Source: Sophora flavescens (Eukaryota; Streptophyta; Magnoliopsida; Fabales; Fabaceae). From it: a stretch of 64,000 nt of DNA. The notes beneath the pieces were generated by a model that saw only the letters and a list, made by a program, of their open reading frames with translations, made no database searches and had not been told where the DNA came from. Made by a program: the position numbers and the translations under genes. The stretch covers positions 76,061,804 through 76,125,803 of the forward strand of contig CM061070.1 in assembly GCA_030762895.1 (NCBI GenBank), read 5' to 3'. This document shows, piece after piece, positions 1 to 11,063 of the stretch; positions within the stretch are counted from its first letter, which is position 1, and every line of letters starts with the position of its first letter.

Positions 1-369
1 GAGCACCCTGGATGGTGGTCCAGAGGTGTGCACCGGATTGTGTAGCTATAGTGCCATTGCTTTGCGTGGGCACCTTCCATCCGCGGATGAGGGTGTGTGT
101 CGGGGACTCTGGGACGTGTCTATTATCTTGATGTGATATCCGGATATGGCCGATACCTGATGAGATTATTCATACAGCATTTGCATTGCATCATGATGGA
201 GGGTAGAGGAAAGATCCTAGATGTGGATTAAGGATGATTGTGTTATATATATTTACCCATACTTTGGAGACGTATGTTTAGTATGCCGTTATTTAATTAA
301 ATGTGGCTAAACCCTTTCCACGTTTGATGTTATATGGCTTCTTATCCCATTTTCTTTTACTGTGTTGTG

Positions 370-379
370 TATATATATG
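370..379 (+). promoter_or_regulatory. putative LTR TATA box
   Basis: A TATATATATG run lies about 30 bp before a CACAGATCC stretch and about 35 bp before the ATG of the LTR reading frame at 405. The same run, in the same context, is conserved near 9482-9492 in the other LTR. Its position fits the U3/R boundary of a long LTR. The assignment rests on composition and conservation only. Confidence 0.35.
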
Positions 380-404
380 CTTTGTATCACAGATCCATAT
401 ATAG

Positions 405-1022
405 TTGATGGCGCATTGGGATCACCCATGGATGACCCAGGACCCGGGGTTCCCCATCTCGAGAACCTTTGAGGTTGAGTGCATCGATCCGAAGGGGTGG
501 CTTGTGGACCCAGTCACTCGCTTTGTGGTATATACGGGTCTGATGTCCATTACCTCTGGGCTAGTACAGGGACCACCCATAGGTTTTACCGGCATGTTCT
601 GCTTTGGTACTACACTCCTGTTCCCGATTGGACAGCCGGATGGACATGTACCGCCCATGCCACCGATGCCAGGCATGGCCCTAGTTCCCTTCATGGTACC
701 CTTTGAGATACTTGTACCTGGGCTTGCACCAGCACCTGCACCTGCACCAGCGCCAGAGCCCGAGGTGGCACACATTCCGGAGGAGGACCCAGTTTCCCCC
801 GCCTAGGACCTAGCACCCCTTGCAGAGGTGCCAGCACCTCCAAAGGTCCAGGCTACAGTTTCAGAGTCTTCGCGAGTGTCTTCCCGGCTGTTACATCCTC
901 GCGATAGCAGGCTTTACCGACAGAGGTTTCAGAGACAGTCGGACAGGAGCTCTTCCAGTGAGAGCGGAGGAGCGTCCGGACCTACCGGACCCCAGGATGC
1001 AGATGAGGGTGGTAGTGTATGA
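405..1022 (+). pseudogene. reading frame inside Tek1 5' LTR (Pro/Ala-rich, then Ser/Arg-rich)
   Basis: From the ATG at 405 one frame runs 205 codons to a TGA at 1020-1022 and is broken only by a TAG at 804-806. The N-terminal half has no recognised domain. The middle (residues about 105-130) is a Pro-Ala-Glu low-complexity tract, and the C-terminal part is rich in Ser, Arg and Gln. The TAG reads CAG in the 3' LTR copy (9696-10055), whose frame stays open there. I do not recognise the product. It could be a small LTR-encoded protein, an upstream ORF in the transcript leader, or chance openness in GC-rich DNA. It cannot be translated whole in this copy. Confidence 0.45.
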
Positions 1023-1376
1023 TGGCTCGAGCCAGTACCATCAGTATAGGTATGAGTGATGTTTTACTGTATTTTGAGAGGGGACGGGGTGTGGAGTGCA
1101 TCGGTGAGGTGTATTATTTTTGGCTTTTGATGTATTTTGCTGATGTTACTGGTTTGTATATATCGGGATCATATTGATGGGAATCCCTTGACAGCTTAGT
1201 ACCGACATGTGTGTATATTTTTATAGTTATGTGTTGTATGTATGTTTACATATGTTGTTTATATTTTAAGTTTTAATTTTTCTGTCGCTTTTAATACATC
1301 CGCTTAACGATAATAACGAAATTAGGTCTTAATAATTTTGGTTTTCTTTAATGGGTCGTCGGGGCGTCTCATTTGG

Positions 1377-1388
1377 TGGTATCAGAGC
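1377..1388 (+). other. primer-binding site (initiator tRNA-Met type), Tek1
   Basis: TGGTATCAGAGC lies 5 bp after the CA end of the 5' LTR. This is the usual Ty3/gypsy and Ty1/copia plant primer site, complementary to the 3' end of initiator tRNA-Met. It marks the start of minus-strand DNA synthesis for the element. Confidence 0.9.
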
Positions 1389-1590
1389 AGTTCTATTCTT
1401 AAACGGACTGTGAGGACTGTGATTATGGTAAACTGGCCTTTTAGTTGAATCCACATCGGATAACAACTATGCTTATAAGTTGGGTAGTGAGTCCGACGCG
1501 ACATCTCTATGGCATATAGTATTTATATTCCAGTTTATGTAGTATTATATGTCATATTGATGTGGGCTAATGATTTCTTTTAATAGGATC

Positions 1591-2716
1591 ATGGCTCGAG
1601 GCAGAGGACGAGGACGTGGCAGACGTGGTGGTGGTAGAGCTATAGAGGGTGTAGAGGATGAGCCTCATCAGCCAGAGGCAGGGATTGGAGGTGGAGGAGA
1701 GTCCTCCGTGACCTTTCGGACTATCCGCGAGTTAGCATCCGTACTGTTGCAGCATGCGCAACAAAATGCTCAGAGGGTGCAAAGAGAGACAGAGTTACAG
1801 GAGCGGCAGGATAGGAGGAGAGCCGCTGAGGCTGAGGATGCAGGATTGGCTACCTTTCTCAAAGGTAAGCCACCACAGTTTGACGGAGAGTATGATCCAG
1901 AGTGAGCAGAGTGGTGGATTTAGGAGCTCGAGAAGATATTTGATACCATGAGACGTAGAGATAATAGGAAGGTGACTTATGCCGCCTTCATGCTGACCGG
2001 AGGGGCTAAGTCATGGTGGAGATGCAAGAGGAGATTGTTAGAGGCTGAGGGCAGATTGATTAGTTGGGAGCTGTTTAGAGAGTGTTTCTTCCAGAAGTAC
2101 TTTCCGCGGTTAGTCAGACGCGAGAAGGAGAGGGAGTTCATGAGTCTTCAGTAGGGGGACATGTCAGTTGGTGATTATTCGACCAGATTTGAGGCCTTGA
2201 TTCAGTTTTCGGAGTTCTATCAGAGGTTTCCAGATGAGGATTGGATGTACCGGAGGTTTGAGGAGGGTTTATGGCACGAGCTGTAACGCCCTTGGATATT
2301 TTGAGCTTTCCAAAGATGGTGGAGAGGGCCAGTGCTATTGAGAGCATGGACAAGAGGCAGGCTGCAGAGCAGAGACATCAGCATAATGGGGGTCTTACCA
2401 GAGCAGGTCATCAGAGGAGAGGTGATAGAGGTTCTCAGTGGAGGAGAGGGCTATATACTAGACCTGGGCAGAGTGCTCAGACATCTGCACCACCAGCACC
2501 AATTACTAGAGAGCGCCAGCAGTAGAGGGGCCCAGTATGTTTCATATGCGGAGGTCCGCATTATATCAGAGATTGCACGGATAGATCTGGTTGCTACGTC
2601 TGTGGCAAACCAGGTCATTTTGCTAGGGATTACCGATAGAGAGCGGTACAGCAGCAGCCAGCTGCCGGCAGAGGAGCCAGTGGTTCTAGAGGAGGAGATG
2701 GGAGAGGAGTTTCATC
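1591..2716 (+). pseudogene. gag: Tek1 gag (broken)
   Basis: The frame opens with an Arg/Gly-rich leader (MARGRGRGR), the usual start of Tekay-type Gag; an in-frame ATG at 1570 is less likely. It continues through capsid-like sequence with WW and YFP motifs and ends in two CCHC zinc knuckles at about 2536-2634 (C-x2-C-x4-H-x4-C twice; the second ends in Tyr instead of Cys). In-frame stops occur at 1903-1905 and 1921-1923, at 2152-2154 and near 2283, and there is at least one frame shift. Gag would form the virus-like particle and bind element RNA. This copy cannot make it. Protease and RT follow directly. Confidence 0.8.
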
Positions 2717-2717
2717 A

Positions 2718-3377
2718 GTGGGGAGGGTGTTTACAGTGAGTGGATTTGAGTCCTCTCAATCTGCAGATCTTATTCAAGGTATGTGTTTAGTATCTGGAAG
2801 ACTCTCGCATATGTTGTTTGACTTAGGCCCTACACATTCGTTTGTTTCACATGAGTGTGTGGATCATTTACATTTACCCATTTCCCAACTACCATATACT
2901 TTGACGGTATCTACCCCTACCAGTGATCCTTTGATCACTATGTCTGTTTGCTTACAGTGTCTTATAGTTGTTGAAAATAGGACATTTCTTGTAGATCTCA
3001 TCTGTTTGCCTATGCAGCAGATAGACGTTATCCTTGGCATGGACTGGCTTTCGGCTAACCATGTAGTGTTAGATTGTGATCGAAAGACCTTATCTTTTCT
3101 TGAGCCTTCTAGCATAGTATCTACCAATGAAGGAACAACTATAAGGAGTGACGAGTCTCAGCAGTATGTGATGCTTTTCTCTTTGGAAACTAAGGAGACT
3201 CCGAGTATAGATTCTTTGCCTATCGTGAGAGAATTTCCTGAGGTTTTTCCTCCTGATGTTCAAGGTTTCCCACTAGAGAGGGAGGTGGAGTTCACTATAG
3301 ATCTCATACCAGGGACCGGGCCGATATCAGTAGCTCCTTATCGGATGTCACCTGTGGAGTTGACAGAGTACAGCTAG
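2718..3377 (+). pseudogene. pol: Tek1 aspartic protease / RT leader
   Basis: An open frame of 219 codons covers the retropepsin-like domain. It has the hydrophobic flap region, the conserved ILGMDWL motif (about residues 108-114) and the EFPEVFP-type linker that precedes RT in gypsy pol. The catalytic triplet, normally D-S/T-G-A, reads D-L-G-P at residues 35-38, so the enzyme would probably be inactive even without frame breaks. The frame ends at a stop (3375-3377) just before the RT domain, where a shift is needed to continue. Confidence 0.8.
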
Positions 3378-3382
3378 ATGAT

Positions 3383-4660
3383 ATGATGAAGAAAGAATTC
3401 ATCAAACCGAGTGTTTCTCCTTGGGGAGCACCGGTATTGTTTGTCAAGAAGAAGGATGGAAGTTGTAGGTTGTGCACGGATTACAGCCAGTTGAACAAGG
3501 TAACAATCAAGAACAAATGTCCGTTGCCTAGGATAGATGATCTGATGGATCAGTTGAAGGGAGCTTCGGTATTTTCTAAGATAGACTTAAGATCAGGATA
3601 CCATCATATTAGGGTGAAGAAGGAGGATATACCTAACACCGCTTTCAGGACGAGGTATGGACACTATGAGTACCTAGTTATGCCTTTTGGTGTAACTAAT
3701 GCTCCAGCGGTGTTCAAGAATTATATGAACAGAATCTTTAGACCGCTCCTCGATAAGTTTGTAGTGGTGGTAATAGATGATATTCTCATCTATTCTCGTA
3801 GCAGGGAAGACCATGAGGAACATCTGAGAGTGGTGTTATAGGTGTTGGGAGATAGGCAGCTGTATGCTAAGCTATCCAAGTGTGAATTTTGGTTAGAGGA
3901 AGTGCAGTTTCTAGGGCATATAATCAACAAGGAAGGGATAACTGTTGATCCAGTTAAAGTAGAGGCAGTGATCAAGTGGGAGAGGCCTAAGTCAGTGAGT
4001 GAGGTGAGGAGTTTTCTAGGATTAGCCGGGTACTACATGAGGTTCATCGAGGGATTCTCGAAGATTGCGTTGCCTATGACGCAGTTGACGAGAAAGGGTA
4101 CGACGTTCGTTTGGACCGAGAAGTGTGAGGAGAGCTTTCAGAAGCTAAAGGATAAGTTGACTACGTCTCCAGTGCTGGCATTACCAGATCCCTTAGGACA
4201 GTTTGACGTGTACTGTGACGCGTCATATCAAGGATTGGGTTGTGTTTTGATGCAAGAGGGAAGATTTGTGGCTTATGCTTCCCGACAGTTGAGGGTTCAT
4301 GAAAGGAATTACCCGATCCATGATATGGAGTTAGAAGCCATAGTGTTCGCATTGAAGATATGGCGGCACTATCTTTATGGAGCTAAGTTCAACGTGTTCA
4401 GTGATCACAAGAGTTTAAAGTATTTGTTTGATCAGAAGGAGCTGAACATGAGGCATCATAGATGGATGGAATTCATTAAGGACTGTGAGTTTGATCTACA
4501 ATACCATCCAGCGAAGGATAATGTTGTGGCGGATGCACTAAGTCGGAAATATCTGCACGTATCCGCGATGATGGTGAAAGAGATGGAGTTTCTTGAAAAA
4601 TTTAGAGATTTGAACCTAGGTACGGATTTGTCTGAGGATAGAATATGCTTAGGTATGATC
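3383..4660 (+). pseudogene. pol: Tek1 reverse transcriptase and RNase H
   Basis: The RT fingers and palm are recognisable: [15 protein letters not shown], the DLRSGYHH motif, MPFGVTNAP and the catalytic box IDDILIYS. In the catalytic box the residue before IDD is Val instead of Phe/Tyr. A TAG at 3839-3841 interrupts the thumb. RNase H follows from about 4200 with the [14 protein letters not shown] and SDHKSL motifs and ends with VVADALSRK at about 4525-4548. Order, spacing and sequence fit the Ty3/gypsy chromovirus Tekay/Del lineage. Only two reading blocks are open, so this is a decayed copy. Confidence 0.88.
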
Positions 4661-7340
4661 ACCATGAGTAGTGAGTTTTTGAAAGATCTTAAGGTTAAGC
4701 AGGGTCAGGATGGATATTTGATAGATGTGAGTCGAGGTATAGATGAAGGAAATGTTTCCGAGTTTAGGAGAGGATCAAATGGGGTGTTATGGTTTAGAGA
4801 TCGGATATGTGTGCCATAGGACTTAGAGATTAGGAAGATGATCTTAGAGGAGGTACATAAAAGTAAGCTGAGTTTCCACCCAGGAGCCACCAAGATGTAT
4901 CACGACTTGAAGATGTTTTGGTGGCCAAAAATAAAGAAAAAAGTGGTGGAGTATGTTCTATCATGTTGGGTATGTCAGAAAGCTAAGATAGAGCATCAAA
5001 AGCCCGCATGGTTGTTGCAGTCCTTGGATATCCCAGAATGGAAGTGGGATAGCATAGCGATGGACTTTGTGGTTGGATTACCAGGAACTTCGTAGAGGTT
5101 TGATGCGATTTGGGTTATCATTGATAGGTTGATGAAGTGTGCTCACTTCTTACCTATTGGTGAGAGTTATAGTCTTGAAAGGTTGACCCAGATCTACATC
5201 AAGGAAGTTGTGAGGTTGCATGGTGTGCCGTCAAGTATTGTCTCCGACCGAGATTGTAGGTTTACATCTAGATTTTGGAGATAGTTACACAATGCTTTAG
5301 GAACAAAGTTGAGGATGAGTTCTGCTTATCATCATCATATGGATGGACAGTCAGAGAGAAGAATTCAATCATTGGAGGATCTTTTAAGAGCTTGTGTATT
5401 GGAACATGTGGGTAGTTGGGATGAGTTCCTACCACTGATTGAGTTCACATATAATAACAGTTTCGACATGATAAATCAATTTTGATCACCTTTTAGTGTT
5501 GTATACTTGACCTAATTAATTTCTATATGTGTTTAATATTGGTGATTTGGCTGAGTTTTGCATTATTGGGCTTAATTGGGCTTAATTGCTAAACATTGTT
5601 AATTTTCGGATTTTTCATTCATCCTGACTTTGTTGACTTGTGCAGAGCATAACTAGAGCTACAGAGATCAGATTTTGGTGATCTAGCTGTCCCTAGAAAG
5701 ATAAGGAAGAGACCTACAATTTCAGGTATCACAAGAATTATCAAATTAGGCCAAAATCAAGGCTAAACTAGGTCCCGAATTCTCCGACGCGTATTAGTTC
5801 GCTGTCCATGATGTTCCCTAACTTAAATGGGCATAACTTACTCATCTTAAGCCCAATTAAGGCATATGATACCTTGTTGGAAAGATTATTCAGAGGGTCT
5901 TAATCTGGGCTAGGGTTAGAGAAGGGTTAATGAGTATAATTAGCATTTTAGTGCCGCAAAAGGCAGACACGAATTAGACAACTTTTACAATCATTGTTTT
6001 TGCAAGTTTTGGAATTCTCTTCCCCTCTCTTCTCCCCTTTTTAGTTTTATGCACTTTGTTGGATATTTTGTTGTTAAAGCTTCTCCAATGGTGATGACTA
6101 TGGAAGGCTAAACCTTTTATCAATCATAGACATTCAAGTAATTTGGTTTGAATTCCGAGTTCCTTACTTTTAATTGTTTTCAATTGCTTCTTCTCCTTTT
6201 CTCTTCTTTCAATTATGATTTGTGTTGTGAGTGTGATTACGCTTGATCTATGTCTGATTAGATATAGATTCAGTTTTCATGATTGAATTATAATTAGAAA
6301 TTAGGGAACTGATTGGTAACCTAGGTTAATTGAATTTGTGCATAAATCAACATTATTAGGAATTACGATTGTGACTCCAATTTTGTTGTTTAAACCCTAC
6401 ATGATCATGTAGTAGATTTCAAATTAACAGAGGAGGAGGGCAAACGAATTTATATCTTTTGGAACAATGACGAATTATACCAAAGAACTTGACGTCTTGG
6501 ATTGATATTTATAGTTAATTGAATTTATTGGTTTATTGCAAACTGTTTTCTCCTTGAAAATTTTGAAACCCCCCTTTCTCTAACATTCTTGATTGACTAA
6601 TAATTTTAAAGATCATCGTGAGACGGCCAAGGTTGTTTTGCCTTGTACTACAATTTTTAATTACTATATTAATTTGACCCATGTACGGCCACGGATCACC
6701 ACAACAGTATCGGGATATGGCACCGTATGAGGCTCTGTATGGGAGAAAGTGCAGGACTCCGTTGTGTAGAATATGAGACTGGCGAGAGCCAAGTGTTGGG
6801 TCCTGATATGGTGCAACAAACAAAGGAGCAAGTCAGGAAAATCATGGAGAAAATAAAGGAAATGCAGGATAGGCAGAGAAGCTACAGTAACAAGAGGAGG
6901 AGACCCTTAGAGTTCCAAGAAGGTGATCACATGTTCTTGAGAGTCACTCCGGTGATCGGAATTGGCAGAGCTATAAAGTCTAGAAAGCTCACTCCCCGAT
7001 TCATTGAACCATTTCAGATTCTTCGACGAATTGGTCCAGTAGCTTACTAGATAGCCTTACCCCCTTCACTTTCCAACCTTCATGATGTTTTCCATGTTTC
7101 CCAGTTGAGAAAATATTACCCAAATCCTTCTCATGTAATTGAGCTAGAGTCAATACAACTCATAGAATCTAGAATATGAGGCTTAACTGTTTAAGATTGC
7201 AGATAGAAGGATTAAAGAACTCCGTGGTAAACAAATTCCCCTGGTCAAGGTCATATGGGATAGTGTTACCGGAGATGCTACTTGGGAGCGTGAGGCAGGC
7301 ATTCAGCAGCAGTACCCCCATCTGTTTTCAGGTATGCAAA
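4661..7340 (+). pseudogene. pol: Tek1 integrase with C-terminal chromodomain-like tail, split by a solo LTR
   Basis: The HHCC zinc domain (H-x-H plus CWVCQKAK) lies at about 4857-4985. The catalytic DDE core follows: MDFVVGLP, VSDRD (near 5245) and the Glu of SLEDLLRA. It has stops at 4817-4819, 5092-5094 and 5282-5284. The core breaks at 5469 where an LTR is inserted, and resumes at 6704 with an APYEALYGRK-like segment in shifted frame. The GPY-type module (LTPRFIEPFQILRRIG) is at 6988-7042 and a chromodomain-like tail (VKVIWD, ATWERE) at about 7240-7300. Stops at 7048-7050 and 7177-7179 add to the decay. Confidence 0.82.
5469..6698 (+). mobile_element. solo LTR (E family) inserted in Tek1 integrase
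   Basis: A 1230-bp segment starts TGATAAATC and ends GGATCA. It matches both LTRs of element E (28632-30340 and 33189-34446) along its length, with no internal element sequence. It is flanked by CGACA (5464-5468) and CCACA (6699-6703), a 5-bp target duplication with one mismatch. Removing it rejoins the integrase. A solo LTR arises by recombination between the two LTRs of a full element, so an E-family element once sat here. Confidence 0.9.
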
Positions 7341-7360
7341 TTCCGAGGACGAAATTTCTT

Positions 7361-7376
7361 TTAAGGAGGATAAAAA
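7361..7376 (+). other. polypurine tract, Tek1
   Basis: The purine-rich run TTAAGGAGGATAAAAA directly precedes the TG that begins the 3' LTR. It follows the conserved GACGAAATTTC stretch found at the end of Tekay-type pol. It would prime plus-strand DNA synthesis. Confidence 0.8.
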
Positions 7377-7718
7377 TGTAACATCCAGTATTTTATGTAT
7401 GGTTTATGTGTGAGGATTAGGGTTAGGACTTGGATTATATAGTTGATATGTTGTTTGATGTTTAGAAACCATTGCATGTTAAGTACGCGACTTTTTCGGG
7501 TGAGTTTAACGTGGAGATCAATTAGGGTTTTCCCTGTGAGTGTCTTTGAGACGTTTGAGTGTGAAATAAAAATTCTGGAGTTAGAGTTGAGATTAGACCT
7601 TTTTGATGGTTTTAGGTTGTTTATTAGGTCCTAATGAGCCTACATCTCAAATTTTAGTGCAATCGGATGTCGAACGAACCTTGAATGCAAAGAGTTGACA
7701 TTTTGTCAGAAATCAACA

Positions 7719-7922
7719 CTTGAGCGTGAATGTATCCACGCTCAAGCACACAGGTCAACAGACAAGGGCCATGCTTTGACCCGCCATGTGTCACCAGGAC
7801 TGACGTGGCACTCCAGGAGTGGTTGCATGGCGCGGTGGTCCACCCACTCCCAAGGCTCGAGTGTGGAAAAACCAACGCTCAAGCGTTGGAATGCTTGGAC
7901 GCTGTTTTTCCAATGCTCGAGC
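7719..7922. repeat. cluster of perfect short hairpins in Tek1 3' LTR
   Basis: CTTGAGCGTG and CACGCTCAAG form a perfect 10-bp stem with an 8-nt loop (7719-7746). CCAACGCT and AGCGTTGG form an 8-bp stem with a 2-nt loop (7872-7889). GCTCGAGC at 7915-7922 is a perfect palindrome. All lie about 340-550 bp into the LTR and share a GAGCGT/ACGCTC core, so they look like one degenerate repeat family. Confidence 0.7.
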
Positions 7923-9695
7923 GCTGGCTCGATTTTCAGCAAAATAAAAATGGGACTTAAGTGACATAAGTCACTTAGTCCTATATACAAAAACGGAGAG
8001 TTGAGAGCAGATAAATTGAGAAAAACATAGAGGAGGGTTCTAGAGAGAGAGAGGGGGAAATTAGATATAGAATTAGAGAATGGAAGAGGGAGATCACTAA
8101 AGAACCCAAAAACACCATTGTTGAGAGCTTTAGGAGCTGGAACAGTTTCAGAGAAATCATCACCACGCCTTCATCCTCCGTTGGATTGTGTCCAAATTTG
8201 ACATGGAGGTTCTAAGCTATTAGTTCTTCATATCTAACGATTGGAAGTTCTGTACCTTTCCCAGAGTATGAGTTATTCATCCTAGAAGTTGGAGTTGAGT
8301 TCAACTCGGGTAGCTCCAGATCAGTCATCTTGAGAGGTTCATCCCCGACTCATCCATCGTTGGATCGAGCTAAAAAATTTGGACAAGGTAAAGGGAAGGT
8401 ATTTCTGTATTCTCACCGTTTAAGTTTGTAAACAAATGTCTGGATTGTGATATATGAGGCCAAATCAGTGGCAGATTTGGTGGTATTTGCTGCCGATTTT
8501 GAGTTCCTTACAATGTGTCTTCCACAATGTGATTCGTAGGTGGATTTTGAGGCTCGGAGACCCAATTTCTAGGTGAGGCAGCATCGAGGAGTTTCGAGGA
8601 TGCTTCGTTTTAGTTCGTTTCGTCTCGTTCAGTGTAGCGCGTGACTCTCCAGGTGGGGGAAAGAAACCATTTAACGTCGGAAACAACGCAGTTACATTTA
8701 ATTCAATAATGGCGTAGGGCGAACCAAACCCTACACGGCAGCGTGTAACGAACAATGTCTATACCACATTGGGGACTACCTAGTGGTACCGATGATGATA
8801 TATAAATTGTGCGTTTATCGCCGTTATGCTATATATATATTATTATTACTTTATTACGTGATGATTGCCTGCTTGACTAGTTGATTTGAACTTGGTGCTT
8901 GATGAATGTTGTATTTATTTTTTGAAAGTGTTTATATTTATTATTATTATATTTTGGTATATATTATTGTGGAAATAATGACATTATGGTAATGATGATG
9001 ATTTGATAACATGATGACATGATGAGTGTTATGATTGTGCTTAGCGGATTGAGTAAATAATAAGTTATGTTGATTTCATTTTAGTCGCAACTATAGTTCA
9101 TGCGTTGCATGAGCACCCTAGATGGTGGTCCAGAGGTGTGCACCGGATTGTGTAGTTATAGTGCCATTGGTTTGCGTGGGCACCCTCCATCCGCAGACGA
9201 GGGTGTGCGCCAGGGACTCTGGGACATGTCGATTATATTGATGTGATATCCGGATATGATCGATACCTGATGAGATTATTCATACAACATTTGCATTGCA
9301 TCATGATGGAGGGTAGAAGAAAGATCCTAGATGTAGATTGAGGATGATTGTGTTATATATATATTTACCCATACTTTGGAGACGTATGTTTAGTGTGCCG
9401 TTATTTAATTAAATGTGGCTAAACCCTTTCCACGTTTGATGTTATATGGCTTTTATCCCCTTTTCTTTTGTTGTGTGTTATGTATATATATGCTTTGTAT
9501 CACAGATCCAGATATAGTTGATGGCGCATTAGGATCATCCATGGATGACCCAAGACCCGGATATAGTTGAGTGCATCAATCCGAATGGGTGGCTTGTGGA
9601 CCCAGTCATCAGTTTCGTGGTATATACGGGTCTGATGTCCATGACCTCTGGGCTAGGATAGAGACTACCCATAGGTTTTACCAGCACGTTTCGCT

Positions 9696-10055
9696 TTGGT
9701 ACCAGGCATGGCCTCAATTCCCTTCATGGTACCCTTTGAGGTACTTGTACCTGGGCTTGCACCAGCACCTGTACCCGCACCAATGCCAGAGCCCGAGTTG
9801 GCACCCATTCCGGAGGATTACCCAGTTGCCCCCGCCCAGGACCTAGCACCCCTTCTAGAGGTGCCATCACCTCCAGAGGTCCAGGCTACAGTTTCAGAGT
9901 CTTCGCGGGTGTCTTCCCAACCGTTACATCCTCGCGATAGCAGGCTTTACCGACAGAGGTTTCAGAGACAGTCGGACAGGAGCTCTTCCAGTGAGAGCGG
10001 AGGAGTGTCTGGTCTAGCCGGACCCCAGGATGCAGATGAGGGTGGTAGTGTATGA
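9696..10055 (+). pseudogene. reading frame inside Tek1 3' LTR (open copy of the LTR ORF)
   Basis: This is the 3' LTR equivalent of the frame at 405-1022. It is open for 119 codons and ends at the same TGA. The internal TAG of the 5' copy is CAG (Gln) here, and no frame-changing indel separates the copies in this part. The upstream half in this LTR carries a stop (TAG at 9532-9534) and small deletions, so the whole frame is not intact in either copy. The product is unrecognised, with Pro/Ala-rich and Ser/Arg-rich segments. Confidence 0.4.
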
Positions 10056-10351
10056 TGGCTCGGGCCAGTGCCATCAATATAGGTATGATTGAGGTTTTAC
10101 TGTATTTTGAGAGGGGATGGGGTGTGGAGTGCATCGGTGAGGTATCTTCCTTTTGGCTTTTGATGTATTTTGTTGATGTTACCAGTTTGTATATATCTGG
10201 ATCCTACTGATGGGAATCCCTTGACAGCTCAGTACCGACATGTATATATTTATAGTTATGCAGTGTATGTATATTTACATATGTTGTTTATATTTTAAGT
10301 TTAAATTTTTTCATCGTTTTTAATACATCCGCTTAACAATAATAACGAAAT

Positions 10352-11060
10352 TATTAGCCGGGTACTATAGGCGGTTCATAGAAGGTTTCTCTAAGATAGC
10401 TTTACCATTAACCCGTCTCACCAAGAAGGGACAATTGTTTGTGTTGGACTCTAAGTGTGAAGAGAGTCTCCAAACCCTTAAGAATAGGTTGATATCAGCA
10501 CCAGTGTTAGTTTTGCCAGATCCTAGTGAACCCTTTGTAGTTTACTGCGATGCTTCTAAGAAAGGATTAGGTTGTGTGTTGATGCAGAATGGAAAGGTAG
10601 TTGCTTATGCTTCTAGGTAGTTGAAACCCCATGAGAAGAACTACCCTACCCATGACCTAGAGTTAGGAGCTGTGGTATTTACCTTAAAAATCTGGAGCCA
10701 TTACCTGTATCTAGGTTTGAGGTTTTTAGTGATCACAAGAGTTTGAGGTATCTCTTTGATCAAAAGGAGTTGAAGATGAGGCAGCGTAGGTGGATGGAGT
10801 TCTTAAATGATTATGACTTCGAGCTGACCTATCACCCAGGAAAGGCCAATGTGGTGGCCGATGCCTTGAGTAGGAAAACCCTGCATGTCTCCGCTTTGAT
10901 GGTTAGGGAGATGGATCTGATAGAGGAGTTTAGAGACCTTAGTCTAGCTTGTGAGTTTACCCCTAATAGTATTAGGCTTGGTACCTTGAAGGTTACCAAT
11001 AGCTTGATGGATCGGATTAGAGAGGGTAAGAAGTTAGACAAGTTTCTCTTAGACCAGTGA
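10352..11060 (+). pseudogene. pol: Tek2 RT C-terminus and RNase H (5'-truncated)
   Basis: The first bases encode [19 protein letters not shown], the connection just after the RT palm. Everything upstream (LTR, gag, protease, RT palm) is missing. RNase H follows: the YCDAS, VAYASR and HDLEL motifs, a frame shift near 10712, the SDHKSL equivalent read in another frame, then VVADALSRK at about 10850-10880. A TAG at 10618-10620 and a TGA at 11058-11060 interrupt it. The sequence is related to but distinct from Tek1, so it is a second gypsy element and not a duplication. Confidence 0.85.
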
Positions 11061-11063
11061 GAG

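Larger units (their letters stand above)
1..1371 (+). mobile_element. Tek1 5' LTR (3' part; truncated by window edge)
   Basis: This stretch matches 9109-10351, the equivalent part of the 3' LTR of the same element, almost base for base. It ends in CA at 1370-1371, five bases before a TGGTATCAGAGC primer-binding site. By comparison with the 3' LTR start at 7377, about 1.73 kb of this LTR lies upstream of the window, giving a full LTR of about 3.1 kb. The long LTR and the pol type fit the Tekay/Del chromovirus lineage. Confidence 0.85.
7377..10351 (+). mobile_element. Tek1 3' LTR, truncated at its end
   Basis: It starts TGTAACATCC right after the polypurine tract. From 9109 it matches the 5' LTR at 1-1313. 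It breaks off at about 10351 within GAAATTA, some 58 bp before the expected CA end, and the next bases belong to another element's RT. It therefore lost its end in a recombination or deletion event. No gene other than the LTR reading frame near 9696 is apparent in it. Several hairpin motifs lie at 7719-7922. Confidence 0.85.

Noticed and set aside
405..775. Minus-strand frame (422-775) with Gly/Ala-rich repeat
   Set aside because: It is the antisense shadow of the Pro/Ala-coding tract on the plus strand.
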